From Terriglobia bacterium (lineage in GTDB: Bacteria; Acidobacteriota; Terriglobia; Bryobacterales; Bryobacteraceae), in the NCBI GenBank assembly GCA_020073445.1, contig JAIQFE010000003.1, positions 1-64,000 of the forward strand: a stretch of DNA of 64,000 nt, read 5' to 3'. Positions 44,301 to 53,299 of the stretch are shown here, piece after piece (the first letter of the stretch is position 1; the number at the start of each line of letters is the position of its first letter). A model generated the notes under the pieces. That model was not told where the DNA came from and searched no databases. It worked only from the letters and a program-made list of their open reading frames with translations. Made by a program: the position numbers and the translations under genes.

Positions 44301-45008
44301 CTTTCGCCTGTTTCGCCGGCTACCAATGACGTCTTCAATCGTGCCCAGAACCGGTATCTTTCCGGCTTGGATCAGCCGATGTTGCTAGTGATCGCCGGAA
44401 GCTATACGACGCCCAAATGGGGCACCGGGCAGTCGATGGCGGGCCGGGCGCTCTCCTGGGCGGCGCGGGACTGGCAAATTGGGACGATCCTGAGGTACGC
44501 CAGCGGCTTGCCGATCATGGCTCCCATCGCCACCAACGGTATCCGGGAGCTTCTGTTCCGCCAGACCGGCGCGGTGGGAACCACGGGCGGCACATTCTGG
44601 AATCGAGTCCCGGACCAACCTTTGTTCTTGCAGGATCTGAACTGCCACTGTTTCGATCCGAATACCAACTTCGTTCTGAATCCCAAAGCCTGGGTGAATC
44701 CGGCGGCTGGCCAATGGGGTACGTCGGCCGGCTTCTATGGCGATTACCGCTACCAGCGGCGTCCGTCCGAGAGCCTCAGCCTGGGCCGGAACTTCTCCTT
44801 CCGGGAGGGCAGAATGAACTTCCAGGTCCGTGCCGATTTCACCAACGTGTTCAATCGTACGGAGCCCGTGAACCCGGTTTCAAATAACGCGGGAGCCACT
44901 CAGTCGACCAGCGGCGGGCTGACCACCGGGGGCTTCGGATACATAAATACCGCCAGCGTGTTCGCTCAGCCGAGGCAGGGAACCCTGGTGGCGCGGTTCA
45001 CGTTCTGA
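41397..45008 (+). CDS. TonB-dependent receptor, Oar-like
   Basis: Outer-membrane receptor of 1203 residues. Signal peptide about 1-19, carboxypeptidase regulatory-like beta-sandwich about 22-105 (GTITGTVTDPAGAVVPGA, GNYTLSQLPTGTYEVSV), a plug domain about 115-240 (VRLNGLPSNTQSLRIEGQDS) and a large beta-barrel ending in a terminal Phe (VARFTF). Such receptors, very abundant in Acidobacteria, import oligosaccharides or other large substrates with energy from TonB-ExbBD, or act in protein secretion as Oar does. GGGGGGA precedes the ATG. It converges with a cupin gene, whose stop is 2 bases from its own. The substrate is not evident. Confidence 0.92.
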   Translation: MQLRRVAAWFLFALSAFAQSDRGTITGTVTDPAGAVVPGAPVEARNVQTGAVYQAAGSSTGNYTLSQLPTGTYEVSVTVAGFKKFVRQNIVLPVAQTVRIDVALEVGSATESVTVTEAAPLLKTESGELSHNVRTEQLDNLPVLGIGAGASQAGIRNPYAVMQLLPGSDWRPDSSVRLNGLPSNTQSLRIEGQDSTNGLIGTQSMTQPSVDAIQELAIQTSNFAAEFGQAGGGVFNATMRSGTNAYHGSAYEYFVNEALNAGQPFTSDGSGHLRRPRQRRNDYGFTFGGPIEIPKVYDGHDKTFFFFSFEQFRETVINNTTTITVPTAAYRTGDFSKALTNRNVCPAATPNCDPLGRPIMENAVYNPLSTQVVGGQRVRDPFVGNVIPKAQLDPVSLRVVSLIPQPTNGGLTNNYLAPFTNPRLTYIPSLKLDHSLSAKTKISGYWSLTSTNTPNNNTLPAPITSAVGSDIKAQTVRLNFDQTVTPTLLLHLGAGLIYNGVNQPVAPYDPVAGIGLTGTYANLFPSIQGLNQAQGGMSANMGPGAKVNLVNTKPTANASLTWVRNNHTYKAGGEMILEGYPAANETYANGWIVFNAIESGLPSTLGQSLTGGVPGFPFASFMLGAVDNGFIGVPSKSRMGAKAFSWFVQDSWKVTRKLTVDYGLRYDFQTFLREQHGRIPYFSVSTPNPTAGGKLGGVAFDGYGPGHCNCDIAHNYPFAFGPRIGVAYQFMSKTVLRVGVGVSYFKTAQNGFNSYSTGSQNIYNAPSYGDPAYSLSAGVPYKITWPNFDPGQVPLPGTVASPSQQIDPHAGRPPRILEWSIGLQREIGKDIVVEATYVGNRGVWWNSAYIICPNCLTPEALAAYKLDLNNAADRTLLASPLNSSIAINRGFANPPYSGFPLTSPVNQALRPFPQFGNITNMHWAPNGDTWYDSLQLKAVKRFSHGLDVTASYTWEKSFSMGTEADISTLSPVSPATNDVFNRAQNRYLSGLDQPMLLVIAGSYTTPKWGTGQSMAGRALSWAARDWQIGTILRYASGLPIMAPIATNGIRELLFRQTGAVGTTGGTFWNRVPDQPLFLQDLNCHCFDPNTNFVLNPKAWVNPAAGQWGTSAGFYGDYRYQRRPSESLSLGRNFSFREGRMNFQVRADFTNVFNRTEPVNPVSNNAGATQSTSGGLTTGGFGYINTASVFAQPRQGTLVARFTF

Positions 45009-45009
45009 G

Positions 45010-45468
45010 TCACCGCGGCTTGGAGTGAAACGGACCCGGCTCAGCGCCGGGAGGCGCGGGTTCCGGACTCTCGATATCCAGATTGACGACGATCGGCTCC
45101 TGGCCGCTGCGCACCACCACCGCCTCCACGGGCTCATCCGGTCGAGCGTTCATCTCCTGATGCGGCACGAAGGGGGGCACGTAGATGAAGTCTCCCGGTC
45201 CGGCTTCTTCGACGAATTCCAGGTGATCGCCCCAGCGGAAGCGGGCGCGCCCGCGAACGATGTAGAGCACCGTCTCGAGTTCACCATGATGATGCGCGCC
45301 TGTCCGGGCCGCAGGCTGTACCGTGACGGTTCCGGCCCAGAGCTTGTTCGCGCCGGTACGCGCGTGAGTGATCGCCGCCGCGCGAGACATTCCTGGGGTC
45401 TGAGGGGTGTTGGTATCCAACTCCCCAGCACGCACGATACGGATACCGCTCTCTTTCCAGTCACCCAA
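45010..45468 (-). CDS. Cupin domain protein
   Basis: Small single-cupin protein of 152 residues. Metal-binding motif 1 is HHHGELE (His59, His61 and Glu65 in the G-x5-HxH-x3-E pattern), and motif 2 is GDFIYVPPFVPHQEMN with His104 as a likely ligand. No signal peptide, so cytoplasmic. Such proteins can be sugar isomerases, dioxygenases or storage-like binding proteins; nothing here decides. It lies 13 bases after the stop... of no gene but follows a WEGD gene on the same strand direction, which sits downstream of its start region by the opposite order, so they are probably separate units. Confidence 0.82.
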   Translation of the reverse strand: MGDWKESGIRIVRAGELDTNTPQTPGMSRAAAITHARTGANKLWAGTVTVQPAARTGAHHHGELETVLYIVRGRARFRWGDHLEFVEEAGPGDFIYVPPFVPHQEMNARPDEPVEAVVVRSGQEPIVVNLDIESPEPAPPGAEPGPFHSKPR

Positions 45469-45481
45469 GATAAAGGCCCAA

Positions 45482-46303
45482 CTACTTCTTGGCCGCCTTC
45501 GCCTTGGCTTCCTGCTCGGCCTTGATCAGGGTGTCAAGATGCCTCGAGTCCTTCTCGTTCTCGGTGCAGATGTACTCCCACAGATCGCTGTCGGTGATGA
45601 GAGGAGTCCACTGCGTGACCTTCCAGGGACGCGTGTAGTACACCGGATCTTCGATGGTGATCTCATCCTTGAGGTTGCCGAAATCCGGACGCGAATAACG
45701 TTCGATCACATGCAGTTTATCCGACGTCCCGTGTCCGGCCAGATCGAGCCAGGTGAGCCCGTTGAAGCCGATGGTGTCGACCACTAGCTCGTCGCCTTCC
45801 CATTTCCCGACCGAATCGCCCCACCATGTGGGATTCAAATCCTTGGGATGATCGCGATTTAGGAAGATCTGGCGGAAGCTGTGCAGATTGCCTTCGTACA
45901 GGATCACGACCAGGTTGGGCAGCTGGAGAATCTTCGAGGGATACGGATCGCGCCGCGGCACGCCCGTCGGCAGGCAGCGAGCTTCGGGATCTTCCGTGCC
46001 CTCGTTCGCCTGGCGTTCCTTGAACAGCTTTTCTCCGAACGGCGTCATCGGCAGCTCGCCGACATCGTAGTCCTTGGCGATGTCCGACGTGTATCCGGCG
46101 TAACCCCAGACACCCGAAAGATCGACGTGCCCGTCCGAAGTGCGCGGCGTGGGGCCGGGAGGTCCCTTCTTCACACGGCCGTTCCCTTTGCGCTTGGACT
46201 TCGGTATGGTGCTCTCGGCCGGAAACTGCCCTTGGAGGAAGGGGACGGCGGTCAGAACGAACGCTGACGTGGTCAGGATCGCGATCAGGGCTTGCTTTCT
46301 CAC
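45482..46303 (-). CDS. Secreted WEGD domain protein
   Basis: Protein of 273 residues with a signal peptide of about 25 residues, a Lys/Gly/Pro-rich linker (about 33-55) and a WEGD domain: SDGHVDLSGVW, CLPTGVPRRDPYPS, HSFRQIFLN, KWEGDELVVDTIGF, LHVIERYSRPDFG and TIEDPVYYTRPW. The C-terminus is Lys/Ala-rich. It is the fourth WEGD gene in 14 kb and the closest to the one at 38333-39175, but has no DUF6152 neighbour. Its stop lies 13 bases before the start of the cupin gene on the same strand, so the two may form an operon with the WEGD gene first. Confidence 0.75.
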   Translation of the reverse strand: MRKQALIAILTTSAFVLTAVPFLQGQFPAESTIPKSKRKGNGRVKKGPPGPTPRTSDGHVDLSGVWGYAGYTSDIAKDYDVGELPMTPFGEKLFKERQANEGTEDPEARCLPTGVPRRDPYPSKILQLPNLVVILYEGNLHSFRQIFLNRDHPKDLNPTWWGDSVGKWEGDELVVDTIGFNGLTWLDLAGHGTSDKLHVIERYSRPDFGNLKDEITIEDPVYYTRPWKVTQWTPLITDSDLWEYICTENEKDSRHLDTLIKAEQEAKAKAAKK

Positions 46304-46347
46304 GTTGAATTGCCTCTCAGAGATTATACCTGGAGGAGGGGTTTGGT

Positions 46348-46361
46348 ATGCTCATACACTT

Positions 46362-46365
<4 letters not shown>
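46348..46365 (+). promoter_or_regulatory. Five-codon upstream frame MLIHL with strong ribosome binding site
   Basis: GGAGGAGGGG at 46332-46341 stands 6 bases before ATG 46348, which opens a five-codon frame (Met-Leu-Ile-His-Leu). Its TGA (46363-46365) overlaps the permease ATG (46362-46364) as ATGA. The permease itself has no separate binding site, so its translation probably depends on ribosomes that finish this minimal leader. Confidence 0.6.
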
Positions 46366-47822
<1,457 letters not shown>

Positions 47823-47828
<6 letters not shown>

Positions 47829-48725
47829 GAGCATCCGCACGAACCAGCCGATTCCGGCCACCAACATCACTCCGGCTACGGGACGCCGCCACGCCGCCGG
47901 CATTTTGCGCGCCGCGATCCAAAGGACGGCGAGAACTATCGCCTGGGTGATCGAAGCGGCCGTGAGATAGGACGAGGGGAACGCCGAGAACGGCAAACCG
48001 TGAGCTATGCCGAGCACGGGTACAACAGCCCATCGCGCCTGGCTATCGGGCAGAAATACGATTTCCGCGGCCAGATACGCGACGGTCAGTGCCAGCACGG
48101 CTTCCAGGAACTCCGGGCTGAACGACATCGGAATGCGCGGCGAAATCGGTAGCGCCAGCCATTCTCCCGCCAGGAATGCGATCGTCAGAATCCCCATTTC
48201 CCGAGTGTTCCGCGCGGCCAGCACCAGCACCACGAGGAACATCAGCCCTGATACCGATTTGAACAATCGCGCGATTCCTGCCGCGGCAGCTTTGGCGATC
48301 ACCTCCGCTCGCGAGGGCGGATGAAAACGAACTTCGGCCTGCCGGAAGCTTTGATCGAACACCTCCTGATCACTATTCGGTCCCTGGACGGCATAGAGCA
48401 GGTGCACGTGATTTGGCACGGTGACCTGAAACAGGGTGCACTCGACTTCGATTTTGTCGGGCACCGGGCGGTCAAACTCATAGTCGGCGCGGCAGATATA
48501 GGTTCCGTCCTGCTCCTGACAATTCGAAGATGTGCGGCGCGCGCCCTCGAACTTCACTTGATCCAGCAACGCCGTTTCAGGATGTGTGACGTGCGTGAGC
48601 TCATACACGGGGATGCGCAGTTCGTAGGTTGCCGTGCGCCCGTTGACGTGTAATTCGCCGCTGCTCATGCTGACGACGTGGGCATACGCCGTGCAGCAAA
48701 TCGCGAAGAGCAGCAGCCTAGCCAT
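47823..48725 (-). CDS. HupE/UreJ-like membrane protein with extracytoplasmic domain
   Basis: Protein of 300 residues: signal peptide about 1-15 (ending TAYAHVV), a beta-rich extracytoplasmic domain about 16-150, and a C-terminal membrane part with six or so helices of the HupE/UreJ family (SGLMFLVVLVLAARN, GIAHGLPFSAFP). HupE proteins are linked to nickel or cobalt uptake; members of the second HupE group have this N-terminal exported domain and an unknown cargo. The ATG at 48725 overlaps the end of the AI-2E-type gene by 8 bases, so they share an operon. Confidence 0.78.
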
Positions 48726-49755
48726 GAACTTGTTGCCGGCGCATGCGCACGAGAACAATGCGCAGCGCGGCGATGACGGGGACCGAGAAGAACATGCCAG
48801 GGATGCCGGCCACCTGCTCGCCCGCAAGCACGCCGAAGAGCACCAGCAGAGGGTGAATCTCGATGCTCGAGCTCAGCAGATAGGGGCTGAGCACGTAATC
48901 CTGAAACAGGCGGTAGACGATCAGGAAAATGAGAATCCATAGCAGGTGCGGATAGCCGCTGACGGCCGCGACCAATATCGCCACCACGCCCGCGGTCAGC
49001 GGCCCGACGAACGGGATCAGCTCCAGCATCCCCGCAATGCCGGCGAGGAGGACCGCGTAGGGAGCGCCCAGTGCCGAGAGCGCGATGGAGTAGGACGCGA
49101 ACGTCGCCATGGCGAGCAGCACCAGAGCCCGGATGTACTGCGCGACCAGCACGTGCAGATCGTCCAGAATCTCTTCGGCCAGCGACTGCCGGTGAGCCTG
49201 GATGCACTCGACGAACCAATTGCGCATCAGACGGCCGTCCTTGAGAAAGAAAAAACTCAGGATGGGAATGAGCACTGCCGCGACCAGATTTCCGAGGCCC
49301 GACAGGATACCGGGGCCGATTTCCTTGAGAAACGGCAGCACCCTATCGCCGAGACCAGTCGTCTGTTCCACCAGGAACTCGGTCAGCCGGGGTCGCCACT
49401 CTTCCAGCCACCCGGGCAAGGGAAAGCGGCTCAACGGGTCGGACTTCAGCGCGTCGGGAAGACGCATGGCCAGCGCGGAAGCCTGTTCGGCGATCTTCGC
49501 TCCCACCGGAATCAGCACGGCCAGAGCGATGGCTACCAGAGCAAGATAGACAACGGCCAGCACCGTATTGCGGGAGACGTTGCGGGGTGCCCAGCGTTGG
49601 ACGTGCTCGACCAGCGGGGCAATGAGATGAGCCAAAAAGATCGCCAATGTGAAAATTACGATCGTGCCGCGGGAGAGATAGATGAGGGCGATGGCCAGTA
49701 CGAACACGAACACGGTCCACGCTGCACGTAGGACGCGCCCATCGAGCTCGAGCAT
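48718..49755 (-). CDS. AI-2E family transporter (PerM-like)
   Basis: Membrane protein of 345 residues with seven or eight helices and the central soluble loop of the AI-2 exporter (PerM/YhhQ-like) family. Characteristic features: long helix pair after IFLAHLIAPLVE, PLTAGVVAILVAAVSGYPHLLW, and IEIHPLLVLFGVLAGEQVAGIPGMFFSVPVIAALR near the C-terminus. Members act as Na+/H+ antiporters or signal exporters; the substrate is unknown here. ATG 49755 starts just before the first helix. First gene of a pair with the HupE-like gene. Confidence 0.88.
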   Translation of the reverse strand: MLELDGRVLRAAWTVFVFVLAIALIYLSRGTIVIFTLAIFLAHLIAPLVEHVQRWAPRNVSRNTVLAVVYLALVAIALAVLIPVGAKIAEQASALAMRLPDALKSDPLSRFPLPGWLEEWRPRLTEFLVEQTTGLGDRVLPFLKEIGPGILSGLGNLVAAVLIPILSFFFLKDGRLMRNWFVECIQAHRQSLAEEILDDLHVLVAQYIRALVLLAMATFASYSIALSALGAPYAVLLAGIAGMLELIPFVGPLTAGVVAILVAAVSGYPHLLWILIFLIVYRLFQDYVLSPYLLSSSIEIHPLLVLFGVLAGEQVAGIPGMFFSVPVIAALRIVLVRMRRQQVHG

Positions 49756-49771
49756 GGTTACTAGAATAGCG

Positions 49772-49872
49772 GGCTGGAAGGTGGGGTCAGGATTTCCAGC
49801 CTGCCGCCGGCTTTCCAACCGGCGCAAAAGCCGCGCAGAAGCCCGGCTGCGGCCTTGAAAGGCCGACCCCAC
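49772..49872. repeat. REP-like nested palindrome, potential cloverleaf
   Basis: Several perfect inverted repeats nest in 101 bases: GGCTGGAA 49772-49779 with TTCCAGCC 49794-49801; GTGGGGTC 49781-49788 with GACCCCAC 49865-49872; CGCCGG 49805-49810 with CCGGCG 49819-49824; and GGCCTT 49851-49856 with AAGGCC 49859-49864. The outer 8-bp stem closes a set of small hairpins. This is the look of a REP/MITE-type dispersed element or a structured RNA lying between two minus-strand operons. No further full copy is seen in the window. Confidence 0.6.
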
Positions 49873-49949
49873 AACCTCAGATCGGGATTTCCCCAGCTCG
49901 CAGATCGCGTGAGGAAGCCCGCTAAATCATGAATCCCACCACTCCATAG

Positions 49950-50678
49950 TTACTTGGAAGAAGAACAGTTCCCGCCCTGGCAGCGATTATTCTCCTCGCA
50001 CACCTGCTCGAGCAGCGACCAGGTCGGGTGGAGCTTCATTTGAAACTCCTGCGACCAGGGCTTCGTGAAGATCTTAGGATCGTCGATGGTGAATTCGTAA
50101 GAGAGCGTCGTGGCGTCGATGTGCCGCAAGCGCTCGATGGTGTGGAGCGCGTCGCTATGCCATCCATTGCTCGCCGAAAGCGTCCATTCCTTGAGCCCGA
50201 TGGTGTCGATCACCAGCGTGTCGCCGTCCCATTTGGCCACGGAATTCCCCATGAACGTCAGATCGACGTCGGCGGGATGAGGCTTGCCGATCGGGATCAC
50301 GCGGAAAAAGTGCATGTACTCGTACAGGAAGACGATCGAATCGGGAGTCTGGACGATTTGTTGCGCGTACGGCGCCAGCGCCTCGCGCGGATGGCCGTCC
50401 GGCAGACACAACTCGGTGGGATCGTCATGGCGCGGATCGCCCGTGGGCGGCTGAAGGAATTTCGCCTGGGCGCCGGGCTGGAACGGAGCCATCTTGCTGC
50501 GGTCGAAATTCGTAACGCGAGGTGTGTCGGTATCGCCGGGGCCGACGATGTGCGTGAAGGCAGGTCCGGCCCACACGCCCGCGAAGTTAGGCTTGCCGCC
50601 GGGCATACGCGGGATTTTCGTGGTCTGTGCGGAGATCAGGGCTGCGGCCGCAACGAACATGAGTAGGAATCGTTTCAC
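49950..50678 (-). CDS. Secreted WEGD domain protein, paired with DUF6152
   Basis: Protein of 242 residues with a signal peptide of about 17 residues and a WEGD domain close to the N-terminus: PGGKPNFAGVW, CLPDGHPREAL, FLYEYMHFFRVI, KWDGDTLVIDTIG, LHTIERL and TIDDPKIFTKPW. The C-terminus has three Cys (CEENNRCQGGNC). It begins 3 bases after the stop of a DUF6152 gene and is the last gene of an AraC-DUF6152-WEGD run. No linker is present, unlike the copies at 38333 and 45482. Confidence 0.78.
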   Translation of the reverse strand: MKRFLLMFVAAAALISAQTTKIPRMPGGKPNFAGVWAGPAFTHIVGPGDTDTPRVTNFDRSKMAPFQPGAQAKFLQPPTGDPRHDDPTELCLPDGHPREALAPYAQQIVQTPDSIVFLYEYMHFFRVIPIGKPHPADVDLTFMGNSVAKWDGDTLVIDTIGLKEWTLSASNGWHSDALHTIERLRHIDATTLSYEFTIDDPKIFTKPWSQEFQMKLHPTWSLLEQVCEENNRCQGGNCSSSK

Positions 50679-50681
50679 GCT

Positions 50682-51098
50682 CTACTTCTTCTCAGTGGGA
50701 TTCACGGCCTGATCCTGCCCGATCAGGGTTTCGCGTCCGTCGGGCGTCGTCACGATGTTGCCCGAGGCGTTGTTCGATCCGTCCTTGGCGCGATGCCCGG
50801 AGATCGTGAGGACGTCTCCGAGCTTGAGGCTGTTCTTGGTGATGCGGCGTCTTAGTAGCATGCCGGGAGGCGACGCGGAAAAGCCCCAGTTGGTCACGCT
50901 GCCCTTGTCGTCTTTGACGTCGAGGTAAATCCAGATATGAGGATTGGACCACTCGAGCTTGGTGACCACTCCGGTCACCTTCACCGGTTTGGTGGTATCG
51001 AACTCAGCGGTGTACGCGTGATGGGCCAGCGACACGCCCTGCGCCAGCAGCAGAGCTGCCGCGATCGCGCATAAGTTGGCTAACTTGCTCGCCCGCAT
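50682..51098 (-). CDS. DUF6152 family secreted protein
   Basis: Protein of 138 residues with a signal peptide ending SLAHH (about 25) and a DUF6152 domain: AHHAYTAEFDTTKP, VVTKLEWSNPHIWIYLDV, VTNWGF, GDVLTISGHRAKDGSN and TPDGRETL. It begins 18 bases after the AraC regulator stop and ends 3 bases before the WEGD gene. The second DUF6152/WEGD pair in the window, arranged in the same order as the first. Confidence 0.86.
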   Translation of the reverse strand: MRASKLANLCAIAAALLLAQGVSLAHHAYTAEFDTTKPVKVTGVVTKLEWSNPHIWIYLDVKDDKGSVTNWGFSASPPGMLLRRRITKNSLKLGDVLTISGHRAKDGSNNASGNIVTTPDGRETLIGQDQAVNPTEKK

Positions 51099-51116
51099 AG
51101 AGCCTCGACTATTCTA

Positions 51117-52037
51117 CTAGCTCTCGACGGGCCAGAATACCTCGGTCTTCCAATCCTTGGGATCGGGATATTCGGATGGGTCATTCAAGTAGCACTCCCA
51201 CGGCGGGCCTGCCGCGACCAGCCCTTCGGCGTCCATCCACTGTTCTATCGCGGCGTAGGCGTCGGAGAGTTTGTCGTACGGACCGGCGTGGACTGTGGTT
51301 ACCGCGGGCCCTCCCGGCAAGGTATCCGCGACGATTTCGCCCTGACTGGCCGCGCCCGCCGAGGTTACGCGCATTCCCGGCTCCATGGTGATCATCCCGG
51401 GTCCCATTTCTACGTAACGCGTGAACGGGAGCCCAGCCAGCGCGATCCCGTTTTGTTGCGCGTAGACGAAGATGTGGGGAAGCGCCTCCCCGATCGTCGC
51501 CGCAATGTCAGACCGCTTCACTCGTCTCCTCACGACCAGCACCGGCTGAGGTGCGAGTTCTTTCTTGATGATGGAATAAGGCATTTCGTTTTCCTGTGAT
51601 CTCCTGTTTTCGCTGATGTGAAAAAGCCCGATGCATGGGCCGGCCGCATCGACAACCTCGGCGTGTTTCCTGGCCGCCGCTCGATCCGCACCGGCGGCGA
51701 ATCCGCGCTTGCGATAGTTGCTGGGCGCCATCCCGAATCGTCTGCGAAACGCACGGCAGAACGCTTCGTGGCTCTGAAAGCCGCAGGACAGGGCGATATC
51801 CAGCACCGAATCGTCGCCGGCAATAAGCATCACCGCGGCGCGACCGAGCCGAAGCCGCAACGTGTACTGCTTGGGTGTTTCTCCGGCAGCGCTGGAAAAG
51901 ACGCGTTGCAGATGGAACGTCGAAAGCCCGCTCTGCTCGGCCAGCGCCCGCAGCGAGACGTCTTCGTCCAGATGAGCCGCGGCGAACCCAAGTATCGGCA
52001 ATACTCGGTTGAGCGGCGTCGTCGGCCGAATCATCAC
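51117..52037 (-). CDS. AraC-type regulator with GyrI-like effector domain
   Basis: Regulator of 306 residues. The N-terminal AraC double helix-turn-helix (about 8-112) has FHLQRVFSSAAGETPKQY and GFQSHEAFCRAFRRRFGMAPSNYR. The C-terminal GyrI-like/Rob effector-binding domain (about 152-306) has the SDIAATIGEALPHIFVYAQQNG and YEL-type closing pattern. Relatives such as Rob and BmrR-like proteins bind amphiphilic small molecules. It is upstream of and on the same strand as a DUF6152-WEGD pair with short gaps, so it may control or be co-transcribed with that pair. Confidence 0.9.
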   Translation of the reverse strand: MMIRPTTPLNRVLPILGFAAAHLDEDVSLRALAEQSGLSTFHLQRVFSSAAGETPKQYTLRLRLGRAAVMLIAGDDSVLDIALSCGFQSHEAFCRAFRRRFGMAPSNYRKRGFAAGADRAAARKHAEVVDAAGPCIGLFHISENRRSQENEMPYSIIKKELAPQPVLVVRRRVKRSDIAATIGEALPHIFVYAQQNGIALAGLPFTRYVEMGPGMITMEPGMRVTSAGAASQGEIVADTLPGGPAVTTVHAGPYDKLSDAYAAIEQWMDAEGLVAAGPPWECYLNDPSEYPDPKDWKTEVFWPVES

Positions 52038-52154
52038 CTCAGTCTAATCAAAGTACGGGCTGAGATCTTGATCTTTCTTGCGGTGGAGATCTTTTATCCT
52101 GGTTGGGATGCCTGCCGGCTCGCACAAGCTTATGCGGCATTGGAAATTCAAACC

Positions 52155-52820
52155 ATGACCGAGGACGCGCTGAGCGAGCTCGCGAAGAACACGCTCCTGA
52201 TCGTCGGGGCGCTGTTTCCGATCGTCAACCCAATCGGGAATACGCCGATCTTCTTGTCGCTGACTCGCGGGTTGTCCAGTCATGGGCGCACGGCGCTGGC
52301 CAGGATGATCGCGCTAAACGGTCTAACCCTGATCCTGGTCTCGGTCTTCATTGGCACCCACATCCTGACCTTTTTCGGCATCTCGCTGCCGGTGGTTCAG
52401 GTGGGAGGAGGGCTGATCGTGATTTCGACCGGCTGGGGGCTTCTTCGCCGCCCGAACGATGACGATAAAGGCGGCACCCAGGAGTGTAAAGAAAGCGACT
52501 ATGCCAGCCAGGCATTCTATCCCTTGACGATGCCGCTGACGGTCGGGCCCGGCTCGATCTCGGTGGCGATTACAGTCGGCGCCAATCGCCCCGAGGGATC
52601 GGAGTGGCGGTGGCCTCTGATCGGAGGCATGCTGCTGGGATCGGCTCTGATTTCGGCGTCGATTTATCTGAGTTACCGGTTCGCCGAACGGATCGGGCGC
52701 ACACTGGGCGACTCCGCGATGAACATCATCATCCGTCTATCTTCGTTCATCCTGGTCTGCATTGGCGTGCAGATTCTATGGAACGGCCTGAGCACGCTGC
52801 TCCGGACTCTCGTGCATTAA
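52155..52820 (+). CDS. MarC family membrane protein
   Basis: Integral membrane protein of 221 residues with six helices, of the MarC/NAAT family. Family signatures: PIVNPIGNTPIFLSLT (second half of helix 1), STGWGLLRR, and FYPLTMPLTVGPGSISVAI. Function of most members is unsettled; some have been linked to amino acid transport. ATG 52155 gives the family's usual length; a longer in-frame extension overlaps the AraC gene on the other strand and is unlikely. Confidence 0.88.
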   Translation: MTEDALSELAKNTLLIVGALFPIVNPIGNTPIFLSLTRGLSSHGRTALARMIALNGLTLILVSVFIGTHILTFFGISLPVVQVGGGLIVISTGWGLLRRPNDDDKGGTQECKESDYASQAFYPLTMPLTVGPGSISVAITVGANRPEGSEWRWPLIGGMLLGSALISASIYLSYRFAERIGRTLGDSAMNIIIRLSSFILVCIGVQILWNGLSTLLRTLVH

Positions 52821-52828
52821 AAAGCAGT

Positions 52829-53269
52829 TCATTGAAGTCGTTCCAACGTCTGGTGATCGAGCTCGCCGCCAAAGTACTTTTGCAAGGCAGCTGTGAAGAT
52901 GTGATCGCCGGGCGCGGCGCTCGCAAACAGGGTCATGCAAGACTTGAACTTCATGTCATCGGGCGAACCGAGGATCTCGTTAATCGAGCGTCCCTCCACC
53001 AGAGTTACCAGACGGCTGCACTCCCTCAGCCGAGGTCCAAGAATGGGGTGCTTCAAGTACTGTTCTGCTTCTTCTCGCGAACCGATACCGAATTTGGCGG
53101 CCATCTGGCTGTGTCCTAAACCCCGAAGCTGCGGGAAGATGAACCACATCCAGTGGCTTTCCTTCTGGCCGTTGCGCAATTCGGTAAGCACCTCGTCGTA
53201 GACGGGATCTTGAGCTTTGACGAACCGTTGCAGGTCGTAAGGATCGTTCGCCGATGCCACCGCCTTCAT
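52829..53269 (-). CDS. DUF1810 family protein
   Basis: Cytoplasmic protein of 146 residues. The whole family pattern is visible: DPYDLQRFVKAQDPVYDEVLTELRNGQKESHWMWFIFPQL, GLGHSQMAAKFGI, YLKHPILGPRLRECSRLV and SPDDMKFKSCMTLFA. Function unknown; the fold is a small helical protein found across bacteria as calpastatin-like DUF1810. ATG 53269 is preferred because GGGAG lies just upstream; ATG 53296 lacks a site. Divergent from the carboxyltransferase gene with a 30-base gap. Confidence 0.9.
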   Translation of the reverse strand: MKAVASANDPYDLQRFVKAQDPVYDEVLTELRNGQKESHWMWFIFPQLRGLGHSQMAAKFGIGSREEAEQYLKHPILGPRLRECSRLVTLVEGRSINEILGSPDDMKFKSCMTLFASAAPGDHIFTAALQKYFGGELDHQTLERLQ

Positions 53270-53299
53270 TTTCTCCCATTTCCAACTGATTAACATAGA

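Noticed and set aside
45010-46303. Cupin gene as a DUF6152 substitute partner of the WEGD gene at 45482
   Set aside because: The cupin gene follows the WEGD gene by 13 bases and may share its transcript, but it has no signal peptide, so a direct partnership with a secreted protein is unlikely.
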